DNA from: Hippophae tibetana
Lineage: Eukaryota; Streptophyta; Magnoliopsida; Rosales; Elaeagnaceae
NCBI GenBank assembly: GCA_037013495.1
Contig: CM072807.1
Location: forward strand, 26,020,802-26,084,801
Reading direction: 5' to 3'
DNA length: 64,000 nucleotides
Positions within the stretch are counted from its first letter, which is position 1. Each line of letters starts with the position of its first letter. This document shows, in pieces, positions 22,421 to 36,282 of this stretch. Position numbers and translations under genes: made by a program. The notes beneath the pieces were generated by a model that had not been told where the DNA came from, searched no databases, and saw only the letters and a program-made list of their open reading frames with translations.

Positions 22421-24691
22421 AGAAAGATTGAATTGCTAAGAACCTGGTCAAGATGATCAAATCGTAAACATAAAGAAAAAGAACGAAACAAAAGCAATAA
22501 GGTGGCACCAAACTTGAAGACATTTTTAATTATTGTAAACTATGAGATTTGGGTTCAAAAACGAGGAGAACTACACTTTTACTTCTATATGTTTTTAGGA
22601 ATCTTAACCTGCTTCGGTTTGAAATATTATAATAGTTATTTCAAAATACGAATTAAAAGTTAAAACAGTTTAAAGTTGCAACCGTTATCAATACATTGTT
22701 TTTTAAAATTGTGAAGCTTATGAGCTCTCTTTTTTTTCTAACAAAAAAATGAGGGGAACACGAAAAACAAAGAAGGAAAAAATGACACAGTTTATTTAAA
22801 GAAAACTACGAAATAAAATCTAAAGATGCAAAAAATGACAACAAATTTGAAAAAATACAAAAGAAATGAAGGACAAAATCTCTTTCATTTTTTTTAATTT
22901 GCGACTTAAGTAAGGAGAAAACATTCAAACGGCCGATTTTTTTAAATCTAAAATACAAAAAATGAAGATAGATATTCTATTTTGAGAAATCAAGTAATTC
23001 ATACTAGTTGATGTGTATTCTGTATGCGAAAATCATAGGAAGCCAATATCTCAAAAAAATAAGAAAGATTGAATTGCTAAGAACCTGGTCCAGATGATCA
23101 AATCAGAAACATAAAGAAAAAGAGCAAAACAAAAGCAAAAAGGTGGCACCAAAATTGAAGACATTTTTAATTATTGTAAACTATGAGATTTGGGTTCAAA
23201 AACGAGGAAACTACACTTTTACTTCTATATATTTTTAGGAATCTTAAACTGCTTCGGTTTGAAATATTATAATAGTTATTTCAAAGTACGAATTAAAAGT
23301 TAAAACAGTTTAAAGTTGCAACCCTTATCAATACATTGTTTTTTAAAATTGTGAACCTTATGAGCTCTCTTTTTTTTTCTAACAAAAAAATGAGGTGAAC
23401 AAGAAAAACAAAGAAGAAAAAAATGACATAGATTATTTAAAGAAAACTACGAAATAAAATCTAAAGATGCAAAAAATTACAACAAATTTGAAAAAATACA
23501 AAAGAAATGAAGGACAAAATCTCTTTCATTTTTTTTAATTTGCGACTTAAGTAAGGAGAAAACATTCAAACGGCCGATTTTTTTAAATCTAAAATACAAA
23601 AAATGAAGATAGATATTCTATTTTGAGAAATCAAGTAATTCGTACTAGTTGATGTGTATTCGGTATGCGAAAATCATAGGAAGCCAATATCTCAAAAAAA
23701 TAAGAAAGATTGAATTGCTAAGAACCTGGTCAAGATGATCAAATCGTAAACATAAAGAAAAAGAACGAAACAAAAGCAATAAGGTGGCACCAAACTTGAA
23801 GACATTTTTAATTATTGTAAACTATGAGATTTGGGTTCAAAAACGAGGAGAACTACACTTTTACTTCTATATGTTTTTAGAATCTTAACCTGCTTCGGTT
23901 TGAAATATTATAATAGTTATTTCAAAGTACGAATTAAAAGTTAAAACAGTTTAAAGTTGCAACCCTTATCAATACATTGTTTTTTAAAATTGTGAACCTT
24001 ATGAGCTCTCTTTTTTTTCTAACAAAAAAATGAGGTGAACAAGAAAAACAAAGAAGAAAAAAATGACACAGATTATTTAAAGAAAACTACGAAATAAAAT
24101 CTAAAGATGCAAAAAATTACAACAAATTTCAAAAAATACAAAAGACATGAACATTTTTAATTATTGTAAACTATGAGATTTGGGTTCAAAAACGAGGAGA
24201 ACTACACTTTTACTTCTATATGTTTTTAGAATCTTAACCTGCTTCGGTTTGAAATATTATAATAGTTATTTCAAAGTACGAATTAAAAGTTAAAACAGTT
24301 TAAAGTTGCAACCCTTATCAATACATTGTTTTTTAAAATTGTGAACCTTATGAGCTCTCTTTTTTTTCTAACAAAAAAATGAGGTGAACAAGAAAAACAA
24401 AGAAGAAAAAAATGACACAGATTATTTAAAGAAAACTACGAAATAAAATCTAAAGATGCAAAAAATGACAACAAATTTGAAAAAATACAAAAGAAATGAA
24501 GGACAAAATCTCTTTCATTTTTTTTAATTTGCGACTTAAGTAAGGAGAAAACATTCAAACGGCCGATTTTTTTAAATCTAAAATACAAAAAATGAAGATA
24601 GATATTCTATTTTGAGAAATCAAGTAATTCGTACTAGTTGATGTGTATTCGGTATGCGAAAATCATAGGAAGCCAATATCTCAAAAAAATA
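22421..24691 (+). repeat. Two monomers plus the first fused unit
   Basis: Unit 22421 is the gaagctt/gagggg type ending attcgtac...attcggta. Unit 23062 is the gtccag/gagcaaaac/gcaaaaagg type. Unit 23703 is the first 989-bp fused unit. The pair 22421+23062 reappears at 26615+27256 (4,194 bp). Confidence 0.75.
23703..24691 (+). repeat. Fused unit 1 (989 bp)
   Basis: Two monomers are joined with about 292 bp lost. At 24150|24151 the text runs aaagacatga|acattttt, jumping from about offset 447 of one monomer to about offset 101 of the next. The left part has two private changes (aaaaaattacaac and aaatttcaaaa). The left background is cgtaaac with ctaac/aacaag. Confidence 0.95.
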
Positions 24692-27255
24692 AGAAAGATT
24701 GAATTGCTAAGAACCTGGTCAAGATGATCAAATCGTAAACATAAAGAAAAAGAACGAAACAAAAGCAATAAGGTGGCACCAAACTTGAAGACATTTTTAA
24801 TTATTGTAAACTATGAGATTTGGGTTCAAAAACGAGGAGAACTACACTTTTACTTCTATATGTTTTTAGGAATCTTAACCTGCTTCGGTTTGAAATATTA
24901 TAATAGTTATTTCAAAATACGAATTAAAAGTTAAAACAGTTTAAAGTTGCAACCGTTATCAATACATTGTTTTTTAAAATTGTGAAGCTTATGAGCTCTC
25001 TTTTTTTTCTAACAAAAAAATGAGGGGAACACGAAAAACAAAGAAGGAAAAAATGACACAGTTTATTTAAAGAAAACTACGAAATAAAATCTAAAGATGC
25101 AAAAAATGACAACAAATTTGAAAAAATACAAAAGAAATGAAGGACAAAATCTCTTTCATTTTTTTTAATTTGCGACTTAAGTAAGGAGAAAACATTCAAA
25201 CGGCCGATTTTTTTAAATCTAAAATACAAAAAATGAAGATAGATATTCTATTTTGAGAAATCAAGTAATTCATACTAGTTGATGTGTATTCTGTATGCGA
25301 AAATCATAGGAAGCCAATATCTCAAAAAAATAAGAAAGATTGAATTGCTAAGAACCTGGTCAAGATGATCAAATCGTAAACATAAAGAAAAAGAACGAAA
25401 CAAAAGCAATAAGGTGGCACCAAACTTGAAGACATTTTTAATTATTGTAAACTATGAGATTTGGGTTCAAAAACGAGGAGAACTACACTTTTACTTCTAT
25501 ATGTTTTTAGAATCTTAACCTGCTTCGGTTTGAAATATTATAATAGTTATTTCAAAGTACGAATTAAAAGTTAAAACAGTTTAAAGTTGCAACCCTTATC
25601 AATACATTGTTTTTTAAAATTGTGAACCTTATGAGCTCTCTTTTTTTTCTAACAAAAAAATGAGGTGAACAAGAAAAACAAAGAAGAAAAAAATGACACA
25701 GATTATTTAAAGAAAACTACGAAATAAAATCTAAAGAAGCAAAAAATGACAACAAATTTGAAAAAATAGAAAATACATGAACGACAAAATTTCTTTCATT
25801 TTTTTTAATTTGCGACTTAAGTAAGGAGAAAACATTCAAACGGCCGATTTTTTTAAATCTAAAATACAAAAAATGAAGATAGATATTCCATTTTGAGAAA
25901 TCAAGTAATTCATACTCGTTGATGTGTATTTTGTATGCGAAAATCATAGGAACCCAATAACTCAAAAAAATAAGAAAGATTGAATTGCTAAGAACCTGGT
26001 CAAGATGATCATATCAGAAACATAAAGAAAAAGAACGAACCAAAAGCAATAAGGTGGCACCAAACTTGAAGACATTTTTAATTATTGTAAACTATGAGAT
26101 TTGGGTTCAAAAACGAGGAGAACTACACTTTTACTTCTATATGTTTTTAGAATCTTAACCTGCTTCGGTTTGAAATATTATAATAGTTATTTCAAAGTAC
26201 GAATTAAAAGTTAAAACAGTTTAAAGTTGCAACCCTTATCAATACATTGTTTTTTAAAATTGTGAACCTTATGAGCTCTCTTTTTTTTCTAACAAAAAAA
26301 TGAGGTGAACAAGAAAAACAAAGAAGAAAAAAATGACACAGATTATTTAAAGAAAACTACGAAATAAAATCTAAAGATGCAAAAAAATGACAACAAATTT
26401 GAAAAAATACAAAAGAAATGAAGGACAAAATCTCTTTCATTTTTTTTAATTTTTCGACTTAAGTAAGGAGAAAACATTCAAACGGCCGATTTTTTTAAAT
26501 CTAAAATACAAAAAATGAAGATAGATATTCTATTTTGAGAAATCAAGTAATTCGTACTAGTTGATGTGTATTCGGTATGCGAAAATCATAGGAAGCCAAT
26601 ATCTCAAAAAAATAAGAAAGATTGAATTGCTAAGAACCTGGTCAAGATGATCAAATCGTAAACATAAAGAAAAAGAACGAAACAAAAGCAATAAGGTGGC
26701 ACCAAACTTGAAGACATTTTTAATTATTGTAAACTATGAGATTTGGGTTCAAAAACGAGGAGAACTACACTTTTACTTCTATATGTTTTTAGGAATCTTA
26801 ACCTGCTTCGGTTTGAAATATTATAATAGTTATTTCAAAATACGAATTAAAAGTTAAAACAGTTTAAAGTTGCAACCGTTATCAATACATTGTTTTTTAA
26901 AATTGTGAAGCTTATGAGCTCTCTTTTTTTTCTAACAAAAAAATGAGGGGAACACGAAAAACAAAGAAGGAAAAAATGACACAGTTTATTTAAAGAAAAC
27001 TACGAAATAAAATCTAAAGATGCAAAAAATGACAACAAATTTGAAAAAATACAAAAGAAATGAAGGACAAAATCTCTTTCATTTTTTTTAATTTGCGACT
27101 TAAGTAAGGAGAAAACATTCAAACGGCCGATTTTTTTAAATCTAAAATACAAAAAATGAAGATAGATATTCTATTTTGAGAAATCAAGTAATTCATACTA
27201 GTTGATGTGTATTCTGTATGCGAAAATCATAGGAAGCCAATATCTCAAAAAAATA
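24692..27255 (+). repeat. Four monomers between fused units
   Basis: Units 24692 and 26615 are the gaagctt/gagggg class. Unit 25333 carries several private changes (aaagaagc, gaaaatacatgaacgac, gatattcca, actcgttg). Unit 25973 has gatcatatcag and aatttttcgac. Nothing other than satellite is present. Confidence 0.75.
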
Positions 27256-29819
27256 AGAAAGATTGAATTGCTAAGAACCTGGTCCAGATGATCAAATCGC
27301 AAACATAAAGAAAAAGAGCAAAACAAAAGCAAAAAGGTGGCACCAAAATTGAAGACATTTTTAATTATTGTAAACTATGAGATTTGGGTTCAAAAACGAG
27401 GAAACTACACTTTTACTTCTATATATTTTTAGGAATCTTAAACTGCTTCGGTTTGAAATATTATAATAGTTATTTCAAAGTACGAATTAAAAGTTAAAAC
27501 ATTTTAAAGTTGCAACCCTTATCAATACATTGTTTTTTAAAATTGTGAACCTTATGAGCTCTCTTTTTTTTCTAACAAAAAAATGAGGTGAACAAGAAAA
27601 ACAAAGAAGAAAAAAATGACATAGATTATTTAAAGAAAACTACGAAATAAAATCTAAAGATGCAAAAAATGACAACAAATTTGAAAAAATACAAAAGAAA
27701 TGAAGGACAAAATCTCTTTCATTTTATTTAATTTGCGACTTAAGTAAGGAGAAAACATTCAAACGGCCGATTTTTTTAAATCTAAAATATAAAAAATGAA
27801 GATAGATATTCTATTTTGAGAAATCAAGTAATTCATACTAGTTGATGTGTATTCTGTATGCGAAAATCATAGGAACCCAATAACTCAAAAAAATAAGAAA
27901 GATTGAATTGCTAAGAACCTGGTCAAGATGATCAAATCGGAAATATAAAGAAAAAGAACGAAACAAAAGCAATAAGGTGGCACCAAAATTGAAGACATTT
28001 TTAATTATTGTAAACTATGAGATTTGGGTTCAAAAACGAGGAGAACTACACTTTTACTTCTATATGTTTTTAGGAATCTTAACCTGCTTCGGTTTGAAAT
28101 ATTATAATAGTTATTTTAAAATACGAATTAAAAGTTAAAACAGTTTAAAGTTGCAACCGTTATCAATACATTGTTTTTTAAAATTGTGAAGCTTATGAGC
28201 TCTCTTTTTTTTCTAACAAAAAAATGAGGGGAACACGAAAAATAAAGAAGGAAAAAATGACACAGTTTATTTAAAGAAAACTACGAAATAAAATCTAAAG
28301 ATGCAAAAAATGACAACAAATTTGAAAAAATAGAAAAGACATGAAGGACAAAATTTCTTTCATTTTTTTTAATTTGCGACTTAAGTAAGGAGAAAACATT
28401 CAAACGGCCAATTTTTTTAAATCTAAAATATAAAAAATGAAGATAGATATTATATTTTGAGAAATCAAGTAATTCATACTAGTTGATGTGTATTCTGTAT
28501 GCCAAAATCATAGGAAGCCAATATCTCAAAAAAATAAGAAAGATTGAATTGCTAAGAACCTGGTCAAGATGATCAAATCGGAAACATAAAGAAAAAGAAC
28601 GAAACAAAAACAATAAGGTGGCACCAAAATTGAAGACATTTTTAATTATTGTAAACTATGAGATTTGGGTTCAAAAACGAGGAGAACTACACTTTTACTT
28701 CTATATGTTTTTAGGAATCTTAACCTACTTCGGTTTGAAATATTATAATAGTTATTTCAAAATACTAATTAAAAGTTAAAACAGTTTAAAGTTGCAACCG
28801 TTATCAATACATTGTTTTTTAAAATTGTGAACCTTATGAGCTCTCTTTTTTTTCTAACAAAAAAATGAGGTGAGCATGAAAAACAAAGACGAAAAAAATG
28901 ACACAGATTATTTAAAGAAAACTACGAAATAAAATCTAAAGATGCAAAAAATGACAACAAATTTGAAAAAATACAAAAGACATGAAGGACAAACTTTCTT
29001 TCATTTTTTTTAATTTGCGACTTAAGTAAGGACAAAACATTCAAACAGCCGATTTTTTTAAATATAAAATACAAAAAATGAAGATAGATATTCTATTTTG
29101 AGAAATCAAGTAATTCATACTAGTTGATGTGTATTCTGTATGCGAAAATCATAGGAAGCCAATATCTCAAAAAAATAAGAAAGATTGAATTGCTAAGAAC
29201 CTGGTCAAGATGATCAAATCGGAAACATAAAGAAAAAGAACAAAACAAAAGCAATAAGGTGGCACCAAAATTGAAGACATTTTTAATTATTGTAAACTAT
29301 GAGATTTGGGTTCAAAATCGAGGAGAACTACACTTTTACTTCTATATGTTTTTAGGAATCTTAACGAGCTTCGGTTTGAAATATTATAATAGTTATTTCA
29401 AAGTACGAATTAAAAGTTAAAACAGTTTAAAGTTGCAACCCTTATCAATACATTGTTTTTTAAAATTGTGAACCTTATGAGCTCCCTTTTTTTTCAAACA
29501 AAAAAATGAGGTGAACACGAAAAACAAAGAAGAAAAAAATGATACATATTATTTAAAGAAAACTACGAAATAAAATCTAAAGATGCAAAAAAAGACAACA
29601 AATTTGAAAATATACAAAAGAAATGAAGGACAAAATCTCTTTCATTTTTTTTTAATTTGCGACTTAAGTAAGGAGAAAACATTCAAAGAGCCGATTTTTT
29701 TAAATCTAAAATACAAAAAATGAAGATAGATATTCTATTTTGAGAAATCAAGTAATTCGTACTAGTTGATGTGTATTCGGTATGCGAAAATCATAGGAAG
29801 CCAATATCTCAAAAAAATA
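27256..29819 (+). repeat. Four monomers related to 18.6-21.1 kb
   Basis: Unit 27256 begins as the gtccag type and becomes block T-like (cattttatttaatt) at about 27,714-27,723. Units 27896, 28537 and 29178 then run parallel to 19214, 19855 and 20496 at exactly 8,682 bp. Unit 27896 is closer to unit 12812 at some sites, so the history is patchy. Confidence 0.7.
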
Positions 29820-31101
29820 AGAAAGATTGAATTGCTAAGAACCTGGTCAAGATGATCAAATCGTAAACATAAAGAAAAAGAACGAAACAAAAGCAATAAG
29901 GTGGCACCAAACTTGAAGACATTTTTAATTATTGTAAACTATGAGATTTGGGTTCAAAAACGAGGAGAACTACACTTTTCCTTCTATATGTTTTTAGGAA
30001 TCTTAACCTGCTTCGGTTTGAAATATTATAATAGTTATTACAATTTAAGAATGAAAAGTTAAAACAGTTTAAAGTTGCAACCCTTATAAATACATTGTTT
30101 TTTAAAATTGTGAACCTTATGAGCTCTCTTTTTTTTCAAACAAAAAAATGAGGTGAACACGAAAAACAAAGAAGAAAAAAATGACACAGATTATTTAAAG
30201 GAAACTACGAAATAAAATCTAAAGATGCAAAAAATGACAACAAATTTGAAAAAATACAAAAGACATGAAGGACAAAATTTCTTTCATTTTTTTTAATTTG
30301 CGACTTAAGTAAGGAGAAAACATTCAAACGACCAATTTTTTTAAATCTAAAATACAAAAAATGAAGATAGATATTCTATTTTGAGAAATCAAGTAATTCA
30401 TACTAGTTGATGTGTATTCTGTATACGAAAATCATAGGAAGCCAATATCTCAAAAAAATAAGAAAGATTGAATTGCTAAGAACCTGGTCAAGATGATCAA
30501 ATCGTAAACATAAAGAAAAAGAACGAAACAAAAGCAATAAGGTGGCACCAAAATTGAAGACATTTTTAATTATTGTAAACTATGAGATTTGGGTTCAAAA
30601 ACGAGGAGAACTACACTTTTACTTCTATATGTTTTTAGAATCTTAACCTGCTTCGGTTTGAAATATTATAATAGTTATTTCAAAGTACGAATTAAAAGTT
30701 AAAACAGTTTAAAGTTGCAACCCTTATCAATACATTGTTTTTTAAAATTGTGAACCTTATGAGCTCCCTTTTTTTTCAAACAAAAAAATGAGGTGAACAC
30801 GAAAAACAAAGAAGAAAAAAATGATACATATTATTTAAAGAAAACTACGAAATAAAATCTAAAGATGCAAAAAAAGACAACAAATTTGAAAATATACAAA
30901 AGAAATGAAGGACAAAATCTCTTTCATTTTTTTTTAATTTGCGACTTAAGTAAGGAGAAAACATTCAAAGAGCCGATTTTTTTAAATCTAAAATACAAAA
31001 AATGAAGATAGATATTCTATTTTGAGAAATCAAGTAATTCATACTAGTTGATGTGTATTCTGTATGCGAAAATCATTGGAACCGAATAACTCAAAAAAAT
31101 A
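29820..31101 (+). repeat. Two monomers leading into the 2,270-bp repeat
   Basis: Unit 29820 has the rare ttttccttct and the caatttaag block, a combination found again only in unit 33372. Unit 30461 combines cgtaaac and ttagaatc with gagctccc, gatacatatt and aaaaaaagac, which makes it a mosaic of two neighbouring subtypes. Confidence 0.7.
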
Positions 31102-33371
31102 AGAAAGATTGAATTGGTAAGAACCTGGTCAAGATGATCAAATCAGAAACATAAAGAAAAAGAACGAAACAAAAGCAATAAGGTGGCACCAAACTTGAAG
31201 ACATTTTTAATTATTTTAAACTATGAGATTTGGGTTCAAAAATAAGGACAACTACACTTTTACTTCTATATGTTTTTAGGAATCTTAACCTGCTTCGGTT
31301 TGAAATATTATAATAGTTATTACAATTTAAGAATGAAAAGTTAAAACAGTTTAAAGTTGCAACCCTTATAAATACATTGTTTTTTAAAATTGTGAACCTT
31401 ATGAGCTCTCTTTTTTTTCAAACAAAAAAATGAGGTGAACACGAAAAACAAAGAAGAAAAAAATGACACAGATTATTTAAAGGAAACTACGAAATAAAAT
31501 CTAAAGATGCAAAAAATGACAACAAATTTGAAAAAATACAAAAGACATGAAGGACAAAATTTCTTTCATTTTTTTTAATTTGCGACTTAAGTAAGGAGAA
31601 AACATTCAAACGACCAATTTTTTTAAATCTAAAATACAAAAAATGAAGATAGATATTCTATTTTGAGAAATCAAGTAATTCATACTAGTTGATGTGTATT
31701 CTGTATACGAAAATCATAGGAAGCCAATATCTCAAAAAAATAAGAAAGATTGAATTGCTAAGAACCTGGTCAAGATGATCAAATCGTAAACATAAAGAAA
31801 AAGAACGAAACAAAAGCAATAAGGTGGCACCAAAATTGAAGACATTTTTAATTATTGTAAACTATGAGATTTGGGTTCAAAAACGAGGAGAACTACACTT
31901 TTACTTCTATATGTTTTTAGAATCTTAACCTGCTTCGGTTTGAAATATTATAATAGTTATTTCAAAGTACGAATTAAAAGTTAAAACAGTTTAAAGTTGC
32001 AACCCTTATCAATACATTGTTTTTTAAAATTGTGAACCTTATGAGCTCTCTTTTTTTTCTAACAAAAAAATGAGGTGAACAAGAAAAACAAAGAAGAAAA
32101 AAATGACACAGATTATTTAAAGAAAACTACGAAATAAAATCTAAAGATGCAAAAAATGACAACAAATTTGAAAAAATACAAAAGACATGAAGGACAAACT
32201 TTCTTTCATTTTTTTTAATTTGCGACTTAAGTAAGGAGAAAACATTCAAACGGCCGATTTTTGTAAATCTAAAATACAAAAAATGAAGATAGATATTCTA
32301 TTTTGAGAAATCAAGTAATTCATACTAGTTGATGTGTATTCTGTATGCGAAAATCATAGGAAGCCAATATCTCAAAAAAATAAGAAAGATTGAATTGCTA
32401 AGAACCTGGTCAAGATGATCAAATCGTAAACATAAAGAAAAAGAACGAAACAAAAGCAATAAGGTGGCACCAAACTTGAAGACATTTTTAATTATTGTAA
32501 ACTATGAGATTTGGGTTCAAAAACGAGGAGAACTACACTTTTACTTCTATATGTTTTTAGAATCTTAACCTGCTTCGGTTTGAAATATTATAATAGTTAT
32601 TTCAAAGTACGAATTAAAAGTTAAAACAGTTTAAAGTTGCAACCCTTATCAATACATTGTTTTTTAAAATTGTGAACCTTATGAGCTCTCTTTTTTTTCT
32701 AACAAAAAAATGAGGTGAACAAGAAATACAAAGAAGAAAAAAATGACACAGATTATTTAAAGAAAACTACGAAATAAAATCTAAAGATGCAAAAAATGAC
32801 AACAAATTTGAAAAAATACAAAAGACATGAACATTTTTAATTATTGTAAACTATGAGATTTGGGTTCAAAAACGAGGAGAACTACACTTTTACTTCTATA
32901 TGTTTTTAGAATCTTAACCTGCTTCGGTTTGAAATATTATAATAGTTATTTCAAAGTACGAATTAAAAGTTAAAACAGTTTAAAGTTGCAACCCTTATCA
33001 ATACATTGTTTTTTAAAATTGTGAACCTTATGAGCTCTCTTTTTTTTCTAACAAAAAAATGAGGTGAACAAGAAAAACAAAGAAGAAAAAAATGACACAG
33101 ATTATTTAAAGAAAACTACGAAATAAAATCTAAAGATGCAAAAAATGACAACAAATTTGAAAAAATACAAAAGAAATGAAGGACAAAATCTCTTTCATTT
33201 TTTTTAATTTGCGACTTAAGTAAGGAGAAAACATTCAAACGGCCGATTTTTTTAAATCTAAAATACAAAAAATGAAGATAGATATTCTATTTTGAGAAAT
33301 CAAGTAATTCGTACTAGTTGATGTGTATTCGGTATGCGAAAATCATAGGAAGCCAATATCTCAAAAAAATA
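31102..33371 (+). repeat. 2,270-bp higher-order repeat, copy 1
   Basis: The copy consists of units of 641, 640 and 989 bp, the last being fused. The second unit carries gatttttgtaaatc at its end. From unit 31743 on, the text parallels 34013-35641. The first unit differs from its counterpart (gaattggtaag and aaataaggac here), so the clean duplicate is the last two units. Confidence 0.85.
32383..33371 (+). repeat. Fused unit 2 (989 bp)
   Basis: The junction aaagacatga|acattttt lies at 32830|32831. The left background is cgtaaac with gagctctc, ctaac and aacaag. A private change (aacaagaaatac) is present near 32720. Confidence 0.95.
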
Positions 33372-35641
33372 AGAAAGATTGAATTGCTAAGAACCTGGTC
33401 AAGATGATCAAATCGTAAACATAAAGAAAAAGAACGAAACAAAAGCAATAAGGTGGCACCAAACTTGAAGACATTTTTAATTATTGTAAACTATGAGATT
33501 TGGGTTCAAAAACGAGGAGAACTACACTTTTCCTTCTATATGTTTTTAGGAATCTTAACCTGCTTCGGTTTGAAATATTATAATAGTTATTACAATTTAA
33601 GAATGAAAAGTTAAAACAGTTTAAAGTTGCAACCCTTATAAATACATTGTTTTTTAAAATTGTGAACCTTATGAGCTCTCTTTTTTTTCAAACAAAAAAA
33701 TGAGGTGAACACGAAAAACAAAGAAGAAAAAAATGACACAGATTATTTAAAGGAAACTACGAAATAAAATCTAAAGATGCAAAAAATGACAACAAATTTG
33801 AAAAAATACAAAAGACATGAAGGACAAAATTTCTTTCATTTTTTTTAATTTGCGACTTAAGTAAGGAGAAAACATTCAAACGACCAATTTTTTTAAATCT
33901 AAAATACAAAAAATGAAGATAGATATTCTATTTTGAGAAATCAAGTAATTCATACTAGTTGATGTGTATTCTGTATACGAAAATCATAGGAAGCCAATAT
34001 CTCAAAAAAATAAGAAAGATTGAATTGCTAAGAACCTGGTCAAGATGATCAAATCGTAAACATAAAGAAAAAGAACGAAACAAAAGCAATAAGGTGGCAC
34101 CAAAATTGAAGACATTTTTAATTATTGTAAACTATGAGATTTGGGTTCAAAAACGAGGAGAACTACACTTTTACTTCTATATGTTTTTAGAATCTTAACC
34201 TGCTTCGGTTTGAAATATTATAATAGTTATTTCAAAGTACGAATTAAAAGTTAAAACAGTTTAAAGTTGCAACCCTTATCAATACATTGTTTTTTAAAAT
34301 TGTGAACCTTATGAGCTCTCTTTTTTTTCTAACAAAAAAATGAGGTGAACAAGAAAAACAAAGAAGAAAAAAATGACACAGATTATTTAAAGAAAACTAC
34401 GAAATAAAATCTAAAGATGCAAAAAATGACAACAAATTTGAAAAAATACAAAAGACATGAAGGACAAACTTTCTTTCATTTTTTTTAATTTGCGACTTAA
34501 GTAAGGAGAAAACATTCAAACGGCCGATTTTTGTAAATCTAAAATACAAAAAATGAAGATAGATATTCTATTTTGAGAAATTAAGTAATTCATACTAGTT
34601 GATGTGTATTCTGTATGCGAAAATCATAGGAAGCCAATATCTCAAAAAAATAAGAAAGATTGAATTGCTAAGAACCTGGTCAAGATGATCAAATCGTAAA
34701 CATAAAGAAAAATAACGAAACAAAAGCAATAAGGTGGCACCAAACTTGAAGACATTTTTAATTATTGTAAACTATGAGATTTGGGTTCAAAAACGAGGAG
34801 AACTACACTTTTACTTCTATATGTTTTTAGAATCTTAACCTGCTTCGGTTTGAAATATTATAATAGTTATTTCAAAGTACGAATTAAAAGTTAAAACAGT
34901 TTAAAGTTGCAACCCTTATCAATACATTGTTTTTTAAAATTGTGAACCTTATGAGCTCTCTTTTTTTTCTAACAAAAAAATGAGGTGAACAAGAAAAACA
35001 AAGAAGAAAAAAATGACACAGATTATTTAAAGAAAACTACGAAATAAAATCTAAAGATGCAAAAAATGACAACAAATTTGAAAAAATACAAAAGACATGA
35101 ACATTTTTAATTATGGTAAACTATGAGATTTGGGTTCAAAAACGAGGAGAACTACACTTTTACTTCTATATGTTTTTAGAATCTTAACCTGCTTCGGTTT
35201 GAAATATTATAATAGTTATTTCAAAGTACGAATTAAAAGTTAAAACAGTTTAAAGTTGCAACCCTTATCAATACATTGTTTTTTAAAATTGTGAACCTTA
35301 TGAGCTCTCTTTTTTTTCTAACAAAAAAATGAGGTGAACAAGAAAAACAAAGAAGAAAAAAATGACACAGATTATTTAAAGAAAACTACGAAATAAAATC
35401 TAAAGATGCAAAAAATGACAACAAATTTGAAAAAATACAAAAGAAATGAAGGACAAAATCTCTTTCATTTTTTTTAATTTGCGACTTAAGTAAGGAGAAA
35501 ACATTCAAACGGCCGATTTTTTTAAATCTAAAATACAAAAAATGAAGATAGATATTCTATTTTGAGAAATCAAGTAATTCGTACTAGTTGATGTGTATTC
35601 GGTATGCGAAAATCATAGGAAGCCAATATCTCAAAAAAATA
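33372..35641 (+). repeat. 2,270-bp higher-order repeat, copy 2
   Basis: The units are again 641, 640 and 989 bp. The first unit is the ttttccttct/caatttaag type. The later two repeat 31743-33371 at exactly 2,270 bp with few substitutions (for example gaaattaag near 34580, aaaaataacg near 34710 and attatggt near 35111). Confidence 0.85.
34653..35641 (+). repeat. Fused unit 3 (989 bp)
   Basis: The junction lies at 35100|35101, in the same sequence context as the other fused units. One base after the junction differs (attatggtaaac instead of attattgtaaac). Confidence 0.95.
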
Positions 35642-36282
35642 AGAAAGATTGAATTGCTAAGAACCTGGTCAAGATGATCAAATCGTAAACATAAAGAAAA
35701 AGAACGAAACAAAAGCAATAAGGTGGCACCAAACTTGAAGACATTTTTAATTATTGTAAACTATGAGATTTGGGTTCAAAAACGAGGAGAACTACACTTT
35801 TACTTCTATATGTTTTTAGGAATCTTAACCTGCTTCGGTTTGAAATATTATAATAGTTATTTCAAAATACGAATTAAAAGTTAAAACAGTTTAAAGTTGC
35901 AACCGTTATCAATACATTGTTTTTTAAAATTGTGAAGCTTATGAGCTCTCTTTTTTTTCTAACAAAAAAATGAGGGGAACACGAAAAACAAAGAAGGAAA
36001 AAATGACACAGTTTATTTAAAGAAAACTACGAAATAAAATCTAAAGATGCAAAAAATGACAACAAATTTGAAAAAATACAAAAGAAATGAAGGACAAAAT
36101 CTCTTTCATTTTTTTTAATTTGCGACTTAAGTAAGGAGAAAACATTCAAACGGCCGATTTTTTTAAATCTAAAATACAAAAAATGAAGATAGATATTCTA
36201 TTTTGAGAAATCAAGTAATTCATACTAGTTGATGTGTATTCTGTATGCGAAAATCATAGGAAGCCAATATCTCAAAAAAATA

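Noticed and set aside
24140..24160. Transposon insertion or excision at the fused-unit junctions
   Set aside because: No target-site duplication, terminal repeat or foreign sequence is seen. Both sides are satellite, and the change is a simple loss of about 292 bp.
18574..33371. A single intact 8.68-kb duplication (19.0-24.7 kb against 27.7-33.4 kb)
   Set aside because: Units 19214-20496 and 27896-29178 agree at 8,682 bp, but units 21780-23062 do not match 30461-31743, and some sites in 27896 fit unit 12812 better. Only a shorter patchy relationship is supported.
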